A stretch of 62,447 nucleotides of DNA, from positions 1 to 62,447 of the forward strand of contig UPZS01000005.1 of NCBI GenBank assembly GCA_900538905.1. The letters are read 5' to 3'. The notes under the pieces are model-generated. The model saw only the letters and a program-made list of their open reading frames with translations. It searched no databases and had not been told where the DNA came from. Below are positions 35,058 through 44,000 of this stretch, one piece after another; position 1 is the stretch's first letter; each line of letters begins with the position of its first letter. Source of the DNA: an uncultured Sutterella sp. Lineage in GTDB: Bacteria > Pseudomonadota > Gammaproteobacteria > Burkholderiales > Burkholderiaceae_F. Position numbers and translations under genes: made by a program.

Positions 35058-36368
35058 TTACAGGAACTGAGCCCCGACAATGCCGGCAATCATCAGCGGG
35101 ATGTTGTAGGCAATGAAGGTCGGTACGCAGGTGTCCCAAATGTGGTCATGCTGGCCGTCTGCATTCAGACCGCTCGTAGGGCCGAGTGTGGTGTCGGAGG
35201 CAGGAGAACCGGCATCACCCAGAGCACCGGCAGCTGACATCAGAAGAATGGTGGCAGGAAGCGAGAAACCCACAGCGGAGCACAGCGGCACATAGATCAC
35301 AGCCAAGATCGGCACGGTACCGAAAGAGGTGCCGATGCCCATCGTCACAATAAGACCGATGCCGGTAATGATGGTGGCAGCCAGAATCTTGTTGGAGTGC
35401 AGATAGGGAACGACGCTCTGAATCAGTTCATTAACAGCGCCTGTTTCCTTGAGGATGGCTGCATAACCGCCTGCAATGAGCATCACAAAGGCGATAAAGC
35501 CCATCATGGATATGCCTCCGGCGATGTGATCGTCCAATTCACGGAAAAGGAAGGCGCGGCCGAGAATCATGACCAAAAGACCGATCAAAGCGGCCAGCGG
35601 CAGAGACTGCCAAATGAGCTGAACCACAACGGCCAGAACAATGGCCAGAAGCGTTGCCCAGTGCTTGAGTTCAAACTTTTTGATTTCCTCGGCCTTGGTT
35701 TCCATGCCGATGACCGGTCGGTCTTCGTAGTGACGTGGTTTACGATAAAGCACAAAGACTGCAATCAACAGACCGATCAACATGGAGGCTCCGAGAATCC
35801 AGTTGACGGAAGCGACGTCCGACACCGTGGTCTTCATGCCGCTTTGGGTCATGCTGTCAGCCACGATGCCCTGGAAGATCAGACCAAAACCGACGGGCAG
35901 GGTGATGTACGGAGCCTTCAGGCCGAAGCTGAGAGAACAAGCCACCGCACGGCGGTCAAGCTGCATCTTGTTCATCAGATAAAGCAGCGGCGGAATCAAG
36001 AGCGGAATGAAGGCGATATGCACCGGCACCACGTTTTGAGACAAGCAGGCAATGGCGGCTAAAACGAGACAGAAGACCGCCGGACGAGACCCCAGATGTT
36101 TGGAAATCCAGGAAACAAGTACCTGCATTAAGCCTGTGTGCGCAATGGCAACGGCAAAAGTACCCAACAGAATGTAGGAAAGCGCGGTGGTGGCGTTGGC
36201 CGAAAAGCCGTCGGCCAGAAGCGTCATCGTTTTGCCGATGTCAATGCCGCCCGACAGGCCGGCGGTGATGGCCGCAAGGATAAGCGCGACAAGAACGTTG
36301 ACTTTGACCAGGCAGAGTACGCAAAGTACCAACACCGACAAGATGATGGGGTTAAAGAGCAAGTCCAT
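35058..36368 (-). CDS. Na+/H+ antiporter-family membrane carrier
   Basis: The 436-aa inner-membrane protein has about eleven to twelve hydrophobic segments. It carries the signature GALGDAGSPASDTTLGPTSG near the C-terminus, which marks the YuiF/NhaC-like carrier group. A GAGG lies before the ATG. Annotated relatives are called Na+/H+ antiporters or amino-acid carriers, and the true substrate is not certain. It stands alone between the tautomerase and tRNA-Glu. Confidence 0.82.
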   Translation of the reverse strand: MDLLFNPIILSVLVLCVLCLVKVNVLVALILAAITAGLSGGIDIGKTMTLLADGFSANATTALSYILLGTFAVAIAHTGLMQVLVSWISKHLGSRPAVFCLVLAAIACLSQNVVPVHIAFIPLLIPPLLYLMNKMQLDRRAVACSLSFGLKAPYITLPVGFGLIFQGIVADSMTQSGMKTTVSDVASVNWILGASMLIGLLIAVFVLYRKPRHYEDRPVIGMETKAEEIKKFELKHWATLLAIVLAVVVQLIWQSLPLAALIGLLVMILGRAFLFRELDDHIAGGISMMGFIAFVMLIAGGYAAILKETGAVNELIQSVVPYLHSNKILAATIITGIGLIVTMGIGTSFGTVPILAVIYVPLCSAVGFSLPATILLMSAAGALGDAGSPASDTTLGPTSGLNADGQHDHIWDTCVPTFIAYNIPLMIAGIVGAQFL

Positions 36369-36751
36369 CAGGGAGCCTCGTTTGGATTTTTGGAAGAGGG
36401 GAACTGTGGCGAAGAAAAGCTTGCCAGAGCTTCATTGTTTTAAATTGTTTCAACGGATACTACCGCATTTGATAGTGCCAAGGAAAGAGATTTGGCGCGC
36501 TCTACAGCCTTTTGCCTAGAGGTCTTTGTGTTGTAGGAAAGGGGTGAAAGCTCTGGCCCTGAAGTGGTATTAAAGTGTCGAACAGACTTCCATTCGACGA
36601 GCTTGGTAGCTTTATCCGGTAGTTGAATGAAGCCCCTTTTCTGCAAAATCCATATCACTTCACAAAAAAGGCAACAAAAAACCGCGAACCCTTGATTTTC
36701 GGGCCTTCGCGGCAATTTCGACATTCAACGGTGTCGCCCGTTTGGTGTAGA
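36369..36751. other. Intergenic region between antiporter and tRNA-Glu
   Basis: Besides the tRNA terminator (36676-36712) I see no supported feature here. A 94-aa minus-strand frame (36440-36724) runs through the terminator and looks non-coding. Confidence 0.5.
36676..36712 (-). terminator. Terminator of tRNA-Glu
   Basis: On the minus strand a long hairpin (CCGCGAAGGCCC with GGGTTCGCGG, 36682-36712) is followed by TTTTTT. It lies 40 bp after the tRNA 3' end. Confidence 0.75.
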
Positions 36752-36827
36752 TGGCGTCCCCATGGGGATTCGAACCCCAGTTCTAACCGTGAGAGGGTCA
36801 TGTCCTAGGCCTCTAGACGATGGGGAC
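36752..36827 (-). tRNA. tRNA-Glu (anticodon CUC)
   Basis: This 76-nt cloverleaf lies on the minus strand. The acceptor stem is GTCCCCA with TGGGGAC. The D arm is followed by the anticodon stem TGACC/GGTTA around the loop CTCTCAC (anticodon CTC). The T arm holds GGTTCGAATCC, and the CCA end is encoded. It has its own promoter and terminator. Confidence 0.95.
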
Positions 36828-36852
36828 GAGAGGCTTTCATTTGAGAGGCACC

Positions 36853-36880
36853 ATTGTACGACCTGACAAGAAAATTTCAA
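36853..36880 (-). promoter_or_regulatory. Promoter of tRNA-Glu
   Basis: On the minus strand TTGAAA (36875-36880), a 16-bp spacer and TACAAT (36853-36858) form a sigma70-like promoter about 25 bp before the tRNA. Confidence 0.6.
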
Positions 36881-36894
36881 GTCGCTTTGCAATC

Positions 36895-36927
36895 AAAAGC
36901 CGACCAAACATCGTGTGCTTGATCGGC
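36895..36927 (-). terminator. Terminator of the rRNA methyltransferase gene
   Basis: On the minus strand GCCGATCAA (36919-36927) pairs with TTGGTCGGC (36899-36907), with one G-U pair, and TTTT follows. Confidence 0.65.
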
Positions 36928-36949
36928 CTGATTGTTCCGGGAAACCTCG

Positions 36950-38122
36950 TCAGTGTTTGTCTCGGAAGCTACCAGACACCAAATTGAATTCAAAGAAACG
37001 GCATTCCAACGGACCGTTGAATAGCGGCGTCTTCTTGCTTTCTTTCAGACGCATCTGACGAGGTAGATTGCGGTCGCTTGTAAGAAAGCGTGCCGTCCAG
37101 CCCGAGAAGTTGTGCTTCAGGTTGTCGGCCACATCCTTCATCATGGACGCTACCGTCGCACTCTTCGGATTGGACTGTTCACCGTAGGGAGGGTTGGCCA
37201 CAATGAGACCGGCCGGTGCGGGCGGCGTTACCTGACGAGCGTCGCACTGGGTAAACGTAAGGCGTCCGTCGTCAATCAATGCGCCAAGTCCTGCGCGGCG
37301 GGCATTCTGTTCTGCCTTGCCGACCACAATAGTGCTGATGTCGCTTGCGGTAATTCTCACTTTTGTGTGCATGTTGACGCGAGCTTTGGCTTCCTCAAGT
37401 TCTTCTTGCCAAATGTCGCGTTCAAAGCCAGTGAAGTTTTCAAACAGGAACTTGCGCTTGAGACCGGGGGCCACTCCGCAGGCGGCCAGTGCAGCCTCGA
37501 TGGCAATCGTGCCGGAACCGCAGAACGGATCCACGAGCGGCGTATCGGCACTCCAGTCTGCAAGCATCAGAAGACCGGAAGCCAAGTTTTCCTTGAGCGG
37601 CGCTTCGCCCTTGTCCGTACGCCAGCCGCGCTTGAAGAGCGCTTCACCGCACAAGTCAAGATAGAACGTGCAGTGCGTGTCGTCGGCAAAAGCAAACACG
37701 CGGATTTCAGGATGCGCCGTGTCCACGCTCGGACGTCGGTCCATGAAGTGCATGAAACGATCGCAAATGCCGTCCTTGATGCGCAACAGGGTGAAGTCGA
37801 GGCTGCGTAAGGGAGAGCGACGGGCATTGATATCCACGCGAATCGTTGCGTCGGGACCAAACCAGTTTTCCCACTTCGTGCGGCAGGCAAAGTTGTAGAT
37901 GTCTTCTTCGTCTTGATAGTCCGATACGCCCACGCGCATCAGAATGCGGCTCGCCGTGCGGCAATAAAGGCAAGCACGCTGTGCCATGAGCATCGAGCCG
38001 GTGAACGTGACGGCTCCTCGTTGAACGCGAAGGCCGGTGATGCCGATGGCTTCGAGTTCCTGGGCGCACAGCTCTTCAAGCCCCAAGGGCACGACAACAT
38101 AGAAATGAGTGGGATTTTTCAT
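36950..38122 (-). CDS. THUMP-domain rRNA (guanine-N2) methyltransferase, RlmL-like
   Basis: This class I SAM-dependent methyltransferase resembles the N-terminal half of E. coli RlmKL, which makes m2G2445 in 23S rRNA. From the ATG at 38122 it has 390 aa. A THUMP domain occupies about residues 45-155, then comes the SAM motif VDPFCGSGTIAIEAAL (about 195-210) and the catalytic IVANPPYGEQ. A GTG start 138 bp upstream would add an unconserved extension. The RlmK half is absent, so this is the stand-alone form. Confidence 0.9.
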   Translation of the reverse strand: MKNPTHFYVVVPLGLEELCAQELEAIGITGLRVQRGAVTFTGSMLMAQRACLYCRTASRILMRVGVSDYQDEEDIYNFACRTKWENWFGPDATIRVDINARRSPLRSLDFTLLRIKDGICDRFMHFMDRRPSVDTAHPEIRVFAFADDTHCTFYLDLCGEALFKRGWRTDKGEAPLKENLASGLLMLADWSADTPLVDPFCGSGTIAIEAALAACGVAPGLKRKFLFENFTGFERDIWQEELEEAKARVNMHTKVRITASDISTIVVGKAEQNARRAGLGALIDDGRLTFTQCDARQVTPPAPAGLIVANPPYGEQSNPKSATVASMMKDVADNLKHNFSGWTARFLTSDRNLPRQMRLKESKKTPLFNGPLECRFFEFNLVSGSFRDKH

Positions 38123-38352
38123 TGAGATTCGTGGTTTTGCCGCTTGCGCGGGAATCGACTGCCGTCGGATCATGTCCGACGACAACAAAGGTATGAAGTG
38201 TTGTTGGTGCGAATTGTAAGGAAGAACGATCGCTTCTGGACAGAAACAATTTTTGTGCACCGATTCTGATCTTCTATGCTCTTCGGTTGGCGGCTCTATT
38301 CGTGTCTTGCGTATGATTTCTGTCCGTGTCCGTCTTTTTTCCGGATTGTGCC

Positions 38353-40173
38353 ATGCGTTACTTTTGGTCGAAGCTTTTTGCGGTTGCGTGCGTAGCCTGC
38401 GGTTGCGCCGTTGCTGTTGCCGCCCCGCTTCACGACGATCGGCCGGTGGTGCGTATCGGCTTGGTAGACACTTTTTCGCCGGAGTTTTACATCAATACCT
38501 ATGCCGCAACGGTTCAATACCTTAAGAGGCAATTGCCACAGTATCGGTTTGAGTCAGTTGAATTTGCCAATGACTCACCGGTGACGCCTCAAGAAGTTAG
38601 CAAGCTTGATTTTCTTGTCAGCAGTGCCGGCACCTTCGGCATCCGTGGGCCGGAGCTCGGCGCCGAGCACATCGTGATTCGCAAACGTTCGGACGTAAAC
38701 AACGCTTCGAGAAGCGTAGCGGCCGTTTTTGTGACCAGGGCTGACAACGCCCGCATCAATTCGCTGCAAGACATGCGGCACAAGCGTGTGACGGCGACAA
38801 ATCCTGCTAGCTTCGACGGCTGGCTGATTGCGCAGGACGAATTGGCGCAAGCTGGATTTTCTCCCGAAAACTTCTTTTCTACCGTTCAATTTACTGAATA
38901 CAACTATCCCGACGTCATCAGCCGTGTTCTCATCGGTCAGGCTGACGTCGGTGTTTTGACGCGCTGCCAGCTTGAGCGCTACGAACAACAGGGGCTGGTG
39001 GCTCCCGGAGCCGTCAAAGTTATCAACGGTAAGGACGAAGCGGACGAACCGTGCCGTCGGTCTTCCGATTTGTACCCGGCAGAAGTCATCGCTGTCTTCC
39101 CGCACACGGACCCGGAACTTGCAAAAGCCGTGACGATTGCTCTTTTGCAAATGCCCGAGAACGATTCGGGGGAAGTCAGTTGGGAATGGGTGACCGTTAA
39201 CGACATGGTCAACATTTCCGGGCTTATGGAGCGTTTGTCGTTGGGAAGCTTCGCCTATCAGCGGGAATTCACGCTCGAGGCGCTCGCGCATCGTTATTCC
39301 CGAGAACTCATTCTGATTGCAGCGCTGATTGCGGCTACGCTGTTTCATATCTTTCGCGTCGATCGGCTTGTGATGCAGAGAACGCGCGAACTCGTTCAAA
39401 CGGTGAAAGAGAAAGAAGCATTGCTTGAACGCATGAAACGCACGCAGCAGTATCTTCAGCTTTTGGAGCGAAACACAATCGTAAGCCAGCTTTCCAGCCT
39501 TTTTGCGCACGAAATGAAGCAGCCGGTCACCAACATCATCAACTACGCTACCGGCTTGGAAATGCTTCGAAAGTCAGGACGCGACAACACGACAGCCGTT
39601 GATCAGGCTTTGACGGCAATCAATGATCAGGCGCATCGAATGGCTCAAATTGTGGATCGTGTGCGAGCTTATGCTAAGCACGAGCCGCAGACGAAGTCCG
39701 AATGCCTACTCTCGGACATCGTTAGCACGATGCTGGAAAACTTCCGCATGGCTCAGAAGTCGGTGAGCTCCATCGTCGTGGACGTGCCCAACACGATTCG
39801 TGTCTCGGCCGAACCCGTGGCGCTGGAATTGTTGCTTCTGAATCTGGTGCGCAATGCGGAGCGAGCTGCTGCTGCCGGTCCGTCTCCTCAGGTATTCATT
39901 GTGGCCAGAACCGAGGAGCACACGGTTCGAGTGACCGTGTCGGATAACGGACCTCGAGTTCCGGAAAGCCTGTTTGGGCAGCTTGGCCGAATCGGAGGAG
40001 TGCAGAGTTCGCAGGGGCTTGGCATGGGCCTGGCAATTGCCAAAGGCATAGCGGAAAACCACAACGGACATCTGGAATTTTCGCGTTCCAAGGACGGAGG
40101 CTTGGCCGTGACGCTGGTGATGACAACCATAACTGAAGAGGAGAACGCCTGTGGCGAGAAACCTTCTGCCTGA
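38353..40173 (+). CDS. Sensor histidine kinase with PhnD-like periplasmic domain (TtrS-like)
   Basis: The 606-aa kinase has a signal peptide or N-terminal anchor (about residues 1-24). A periplasmic phosphonate-binding-like (PhnD) domain of about 290 residues follows, then one membrane segment (about 317-335) and a coiled linker. The HisKA box has His386 in FAHEMKQP. The ATPase domain has N box NLVRNAERAA, DNGPRVPES and GLGMGLAIAKG. This is the layout of TtrS, the tetrathionate sensor. I start at the ATG at 38353; a GTG lies 27 bp upstream. It overlaps the response regulator by 23 bp. Confidence 0.9.
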   Translation: MRYFWSKLFAVACVACGCAVAVAAPLHDDRPVVRIGLVDTFSPEFYINTYAATVQYLKRQLPQYRFESVEFANDSPVTPQEVSKLDFLVSSAGTFGIRGPELGAEHIVIRKRSDVNNASRSVAAVFVTRADNARINSLQDMRHKRVTATNPASFDGWLIAQDELAQAGFSPENFFSTVQFTEYNYPDVISRVLIGQADVGVLTRCQLERYEQQGLVAPGAVKVINGKDEADEPCRRSSDLYPAEVIAVFPHTDPELAKAVTIALLQMPENDSGEVSWEWVTVNDMVNISGLMERLSLGSFAYQREFTLEALAHRYSRELILIAALIAATLFHIFRVDRLVMQRTRELVQTVKEKEALLERMKRTQQYLQLLERNTIVSQLSSLFAHEMKQPVTNIINYATGLEMLRKSGRDNTTAVDQALTAINDQAHRMAQIVDRVRAYAKHEPQTKSECLLSDIVSTMLENFRMAQKSVSSIVVDVPNTIRVSAEPVALELLLLNLVRNAERAAAAGPSPQVFIVARTEEHTVRVTVSDNGPRVPESLFGQLGRIGGVQSSQGLGMGLAIAKGIAENHNGHLEFSRSKDGGLAVTLVMTTITEEENACGEKPSA

Positions 40174-40777
40174 TCTCATTCGCATCGTGGACGATGATCC
40201 TTCGGTGTGCGCATCGCTTACGTTCATTCTGCAAATTGCCGGATTTGACGTGGTATCCTACAACAGTGCCGATCAGTTTCTGGAGCAGGCGACGGATCTG
40301 CGTCCCGGGTGCGTCCTGCTGGACGTCAAAATGCCGGGCAAAAGCGGCCTGGAGTTGTTTTGTGAGATCCGCCGCCGGGGAATGCTTCTTCCCGTTATCT
40401 TTCTGAGCGGACACGGTGATATTGAGATGGCTGTGCAGGCGCTGCATGACGGAGCGTTTGATTTTTTGGTCAAACCAGCCGAACCCGAGCGTCTGATTGA
40501 AAAGGTGCAAAAAGCGGTTGGGCATGGGAAAGAGCTCAGAAGTCAGGCTCGTGAACAGAAGGAGCTCGACGCTTTAATGGCGCGTCTGACGCCGACGGAA
40601 CTGGAAGTGGCGCAACTGATGGCAAAAGGACTTGACGTCAAGACCATTGCGCAGGTGCAGGAAGTGAGCGAACAGGCAGTCAAAGCACATCGCTCGTCGA
40701 TCTACCAGAAACTTGATGCCATCAATCCGGTGGAAGTTGCCGGCGTGGTCAATGATTGGTTGAGGAACCGAAAATGA
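40151..40777 (+). CDS. Response regulator, FixJ/TtrR-like
   Basis: The 208-aa regulator has a receiver domain with the acidic pair Asp14/Asp15, phospho-acceptor Asp58 (LLDVKMPG) and the conserved Lys in LVKPAEP. The output domain is a LuxR/FixJ-type helix-turn-helix (LTPTELEVAQLMAKGLDVK onwards). It starts at GTG with a strong GAGGAG inside the end of the kinase gene. Its stop overlaps the ATG of the next flavoprotein (ATGA). The three genes are therefore translationally linked. Confidence 0.93.
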   Translation: MARNLLPDLIRIVDDDPSVCASLTFILQIAGFDVVSYNSADQFLEQATDLRPGCVLLDVKMPGKSGLELFCEIRRRGMLLPVIFLSGHGDIEMAVQALHDGAFDFLVKPAEPERLIEKVQKAVGHGKELRSQAREQKELDALMARLTPTELEVAQLMAKGLDVKTIAQVQEVSEQAVKAHRSSIYQKLDAINPVEVAGVVNDWLRNRK

Positions 40778-42234
40778 CTTCGCGTCGTAGGCTTTTGCAA
40801 GGGCTGGCGTTGACTTCTTTGGCGCCGAGAATGGTTGCGGCCGCCGTACCGGAAAACTGGACGCAGACCTTTGAGGTCATCGTGGTGGGAGGCGGCGGAG
40901 CCGGCCTTGCAGCATCCGTTGCCGCCGCTCAGAACGGTGCTTCGGTTTGTCTGATTGAAAAGTTACCGCTTTTGGGAGGAGACACGCTACGAAGTACCGG
41001 CTACTTTTCGTGCGTGGAGCCCAGACGCCAGAAGCTCAACGGGATAGAGGATTCGCTGGACTTGCACTATCGGCAAACGATGGAAGCGGGAGGCAATCTG
41101 GGTAATCCGAAAGTGGTGCGAAAAATGATCGAGGAAGCGCCGCGTACCGTTGCCTGGCTTGAAGAATGCGGCGTTCTCTTTCACGACATGGTCTACGAAA
41201 TCTACGGTTCGGACTACAGACGTTGTCTGAAGCCACTGTTGCCCCGTGGTTCGGCCTACGTGCGCGCTTTAAGTCAGCGCGCAATGGCTCTCGGCGTCAA
41301 GATCATGCTTGAGACAAAGCTTGTTGACGTTCACCTGAACGAAACCGGGCGAGCTGTCGGCATCTCAGTGCAGTCAAACGCAGGTCCCTTCATTTCACTT
41401 CGTGCAAGCAAGGGCATCGTTCTTGCCTGCGGCGGGTTTGGTGCCAATGCCGAATTGGTGGCTCGCTATGCGCCTCAATTGGCAGGTCTTCCGACGGATA
41501 ATTCGCCGGGCTCGACAGGCGATGTCATTTACCTGGCCGACAAGCTCGGCATTGCTTTGGAAGGGCTTCCGTTCGTTGAATGCGTTGCCGGCAATCCGCC
41601 GGGGCGCAAAACCCACGCAAGACTGTTTTTGCCAGCAGATTTCATTTTGATCAACGAAAACGGTAAACGGTTTGTCGAGGAGGATGCTCTGCGTGCTGTT
41701 TTAACACAGGCAATTCTGCAACAGCCCAACCGCCGTTGCTTTACGGTGTTTGACAAGCAGGGTGTCGAACATCTCGACCCTATCTCTCAGAAGGGGCTTT
41801 ATCAAGCGTTGGTTGCTGATGAGGCCTTCTGTGCCGACACTCCCGATGAACTGGCTCAATTGATGCGAGTGCCAGCGGATCGTTTCAAGGCGGAGTTGGA
41901 GAACTACAACAAGGAAGCGCTTGCGGAGAAAAAGACGGGAGACAAAATTTCCCGATGCATTGACAAATGTTCCCGTGTTGGCTGTACGCCGTTGACGGAA
42001 CCTCCCTATTGGGCTTACGAAGTCGGTTTAACGGTGCACTACACGCCCGGCGGCTTGTCGGTCAACGAGAACGGGCAGGTATTGAGAACGGACGGAAAGC
42101 CGATTGAAGGTCTTTGGGCTGCCGGTGAGGTGACAGGCAGCGTGCATGGGGCCAACCGTTTGGGCGGCAACGGTTTGGCCGATGCGCTCACGTTCGGCCG
42201 TTTGGTCGGAAGCGAGATTGCCAAAGCGAAATGA
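40774..42234 (+). CDS. Tat-exported FAD-dependent reductase, substrate unknown
   Basis: The 486-aa flavoprotein belongs to the fumarate reductase/flavocytochrome c FAD family. It has a Tat signal (SRRRLLQG, residues 3-10) and the FAD motif VVGGGGAGLAAS (37-48). The C-terminal GEVTGSVHGANRLGGNGL keeps one substrate Arg, and KRFVEEDALRAVL keeps the Arg aligned with the proton donor of Fcc3. The AHPT histidine and the ETVR pair of the proton path are replaced. It has no haem domain. It is coupled to the TtrSR-like genes by a 4-bp overlap, so its substrate is probably what that sensor detects. Confidence 0.88.
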   Translation: MTSRRRLLQGLALTSLAPRMVAAAVPENWTQTFEVIVVGGGGAGLAASVAAAQNGASVCLIEKLPLLGGDTLRSTGYFSCVEPRRQKLNGIEDSLDLHYRQTMEAGGNLGNPKVVRKMIEEAPRTVAWLEECGVLFHDMVYEIYGSDYRRCLKPLLPRGSAYVRALSQRAMALGVKIMLETKLVDVHLNETGRAVGISVQSNAGPFISLRASKGIVLACGGFGANAELVARYAPQLAGLPTDNSPGSTGDVIYLADKLGIALEGLPFVECVAGNPPGRKTHARLFLPADFILINENGKRFVEEDALRAVLTQAILQQPNRRCFTVFDKQGVEHLDPISQKGLYQALVADEAFCADTPDELAQLMRVPADRFKAELENYNKEALAEKKTGDKISRCIDKCSRVGCTPLTEPPYWAYEVGLTVHYTPGGLSVNENGQVLRTDGKPIEGLWAAGEVTGSVHGANRLGGNGLADALTFGRLVGSEIAKAK

Positions 42235-42390
42235 AGAATTTTTAATTTTCTTCCGATCGGACGTAAAAAGCAATAGACGTACGTTTATGTTCTTCGCTTC
42301 TTTTGTTTCCTAAGATGACGACAGCAATAAGCGGCAAGAGGCCCCGAAAACCCCTTGCTCGGTCGCAACAACAAGAGGAGAGAAGGAATC

Positions 42391-43884
42391 ATGACCGAAG
42401 TTCTCAATTCCCGCCGTACTTTCTTGAAAACGGCTGCGCTCGGCGGCGCAGCAATGATCGGTGCAGGCGCTGCCGCATCGGCTCAGGCTGCTCCCAAGAA
42501 GATTGCTGAATCGACCTACGACTTCGTGATCGTCGGTGCCGGCTGCGGCGGTTTGGTTTGCGCTATCCGCGCCGCACAGAATGGCTTAAAGCCCATTCTG
42601 ATTGAAAAGATGGGTTCTCCTGCCGGCAACACCGTTTATGCCGCAGGCTTCATGCTCGGTGTTCATACCAAGGCGCAGCAGGCAAAGAACGCCAATGCCG
42701 GTGACTCGAGCGAAAAGTTCTATGAAGACATGATGAAGGTCTCGCAGGGTAAGGGCGATAAGGCGCTGACCCGGTATGTGGCCGAACATGCCGACGACAT
42801 GATGAACTGGATGATGGATTATGTTGGCGTGAAGTTTGCTGCCGGCATGAAGCTTGTGTTCCCGATGCTGGAACGCGCTCATCTGCCTCTGGGTGAGGCC
42901 AAGCCGGGTGGCAAGCAGCTCGCCAATGTGCTGATGACCAAGGCTCGTAAGTTGGGCGTCAAGATGCAGTTCAACACCAAGGTTGTTGAATTGTTGACCG
43001 ATGAAAATACAGGCGCTGTGACGGGTGTTCGTGCTCGCTCCAAGAAGGGAACGGAAATCATCAATGGCAAGCTCGGTGTGGTACTTGCCACCGGCGGTTA
43101 TTCCGCCAACCAGGGTTTGGTGACGCAATATTGCGGCAGTGCTGCTGCCGGGATGCCGATTCGTGGTTCCCGCATCATTGCGGGTGAAAACATTGTTCTC
43201 ACCCAGAAGGTGTTTGCGAAGTTCGTCAACGTTGATCAGTACCACTGCGGTCCGATTCACGGCCCGACCGGCGCCAACCCGCTTAACATCGTCAACAACG
43301 GTGTTTGCGTGAGCGCCGACAAGACCGAACGCTTCACGGATGAAGGCAAGACCTATGTTCAGATGAGCCGCGACACGGCTGCCATGACGAAGGGCAACTG
43401 GGCCTTCATGATCGTCGACCAGGATACGCACGACATGAAGAAGCTTGCCAACGACTGGGAAAGCTACGCCCGCAACAAGGCTCCGGTTTTCCAGGCCGAT
43501 ACGATCGAAGAACTTGCCAAGAAGGCCGGTCTTGATCCTAAGAAGCTCGTTGCCGTCATCGACGAATACAACAAGGCTTGCAAGAACAACACGCGTGACA
43601 AGCTCACGCCGCCCAACAGCCTGCCCGAAGCACGTCCGGTTATCAAGGCTCCGTTCTACGCCGTTCCCTTCCAGGGCGGCATGACGGCAACCTTCGGCGG
43701 TCCGCTCATCAACACGCGCGGTCAGGTACTCGATACGGAAAACAATGTCATTCGCGGTTTGTTTGCCATCGGCAACGCCGCAGGCGGCTTGTTCTATGAC
43801 GACTACGTGGGCGGCGCACAGCTCACCAGCGCAGCCGTGTTCGGTATCGCTGTTGCTGACTTTATGAAGGCCAGAATGGCTTAA
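42391..43884 (+). CDS. Tat-exported FAD-dependent oxidoreductase, substrate unknown
   Basis: The 497-aa protein has a consensus Tat signal (NSRRTFLK, residues 6-13) and the FAD motif FVIVGAGCGGLVCAIR (45-60). Its C-terminal half differs from fumarate reductases: HHTMGG is MTATFGG, and NRLGGN is replaced by DDYVGGAQL. That tail recalls the TcuA/tricarballylate dehydrogenase group. A strong GAGGAGAGAAGG lies before the ATG at 42391. A tetrahaem cytochrome gene follows after a hairpin, so the pair probably forms a split flavocytochrome in the periplasm. Confidence 0.87.
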   Translation: MTEVLNSRRTFLKTAALGGAAMIGAGAAASAQAAPKKIAESTYDFVIVGAGCGGLVCAIRAAQNGLKPILIEKMGSPAGNTVYAAGFMLGVHTKAQQAKNANAGDSSEKFYEDMMKVSQGKGDKALTRYVAEHADDMMNWMMDYVGVKFAAGMKLVFPMLERAHLPLGEAKPGGKQLANVLMTKARKLGVKMQFNTKVVELLTDENTGAVTGVRARSKKGTEIINGKLGVVLATGGYSANQGLVTQYCGSAAAGMPIRGSRIIAGENIVLTQKVFAKFVNVDQYHCGPIHGPTGANPLNIVNNGVCVSADKTERFTDEGKTYVQMSRDTAAMTKGNWAFMIVDQDTHDMKKLANDWESYARNKAPVFQADTIEELAKKAGLDPKKLVAVIDEYNKACKNNTRDKLTPPNSLPEARPVIKAPFYAVPFQGGMTATFGGPLINTRGQVLDTENNVIRGLFAIGNAAGGLFYDDYVGGAQLTSAAVFGIAVADFMKARMA

Positions 43885-43936
43885 TTGAGTTCAGCTTCGG
43901 AGTCGGAGGAACTTCGACTCCGTTCACCTGAAGATG

Positions 43937-43978
43937 CCCCCGCTGTTTGCTGATCTCGGCATCAGCGGGGAATTTTTT
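43937..43978 (+). terminator. Terminator/attenuator between flavoprotein and cytochrome genes
   Basis: CCCCGCTG (43938-43945) pairs with CAGCGGGG (43963-43970), followed by AATTTTTT. It lies only 23 bp before the cytochrome ATG, so it probably sets the ratio of the two products by partial read-through. Confidence 0.75.
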
Positions 43979-44000
43979 GCCAAATCAATCCGAAACGACC

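Noticed and set aside
36460..36485. Possible FNR site upstream of the antiporter (TTGATAGTGCCAAG)
   Set aside because: Only the first half-site matches; the second half does not resemble ATCAA.
36440..36724. A 94-codon minus-strand frame upstream of the antiporter gene
   Set aside because: It runs through the tRNA-Glu terminator and lacks a ribosome-binding site or any recognisable motif.
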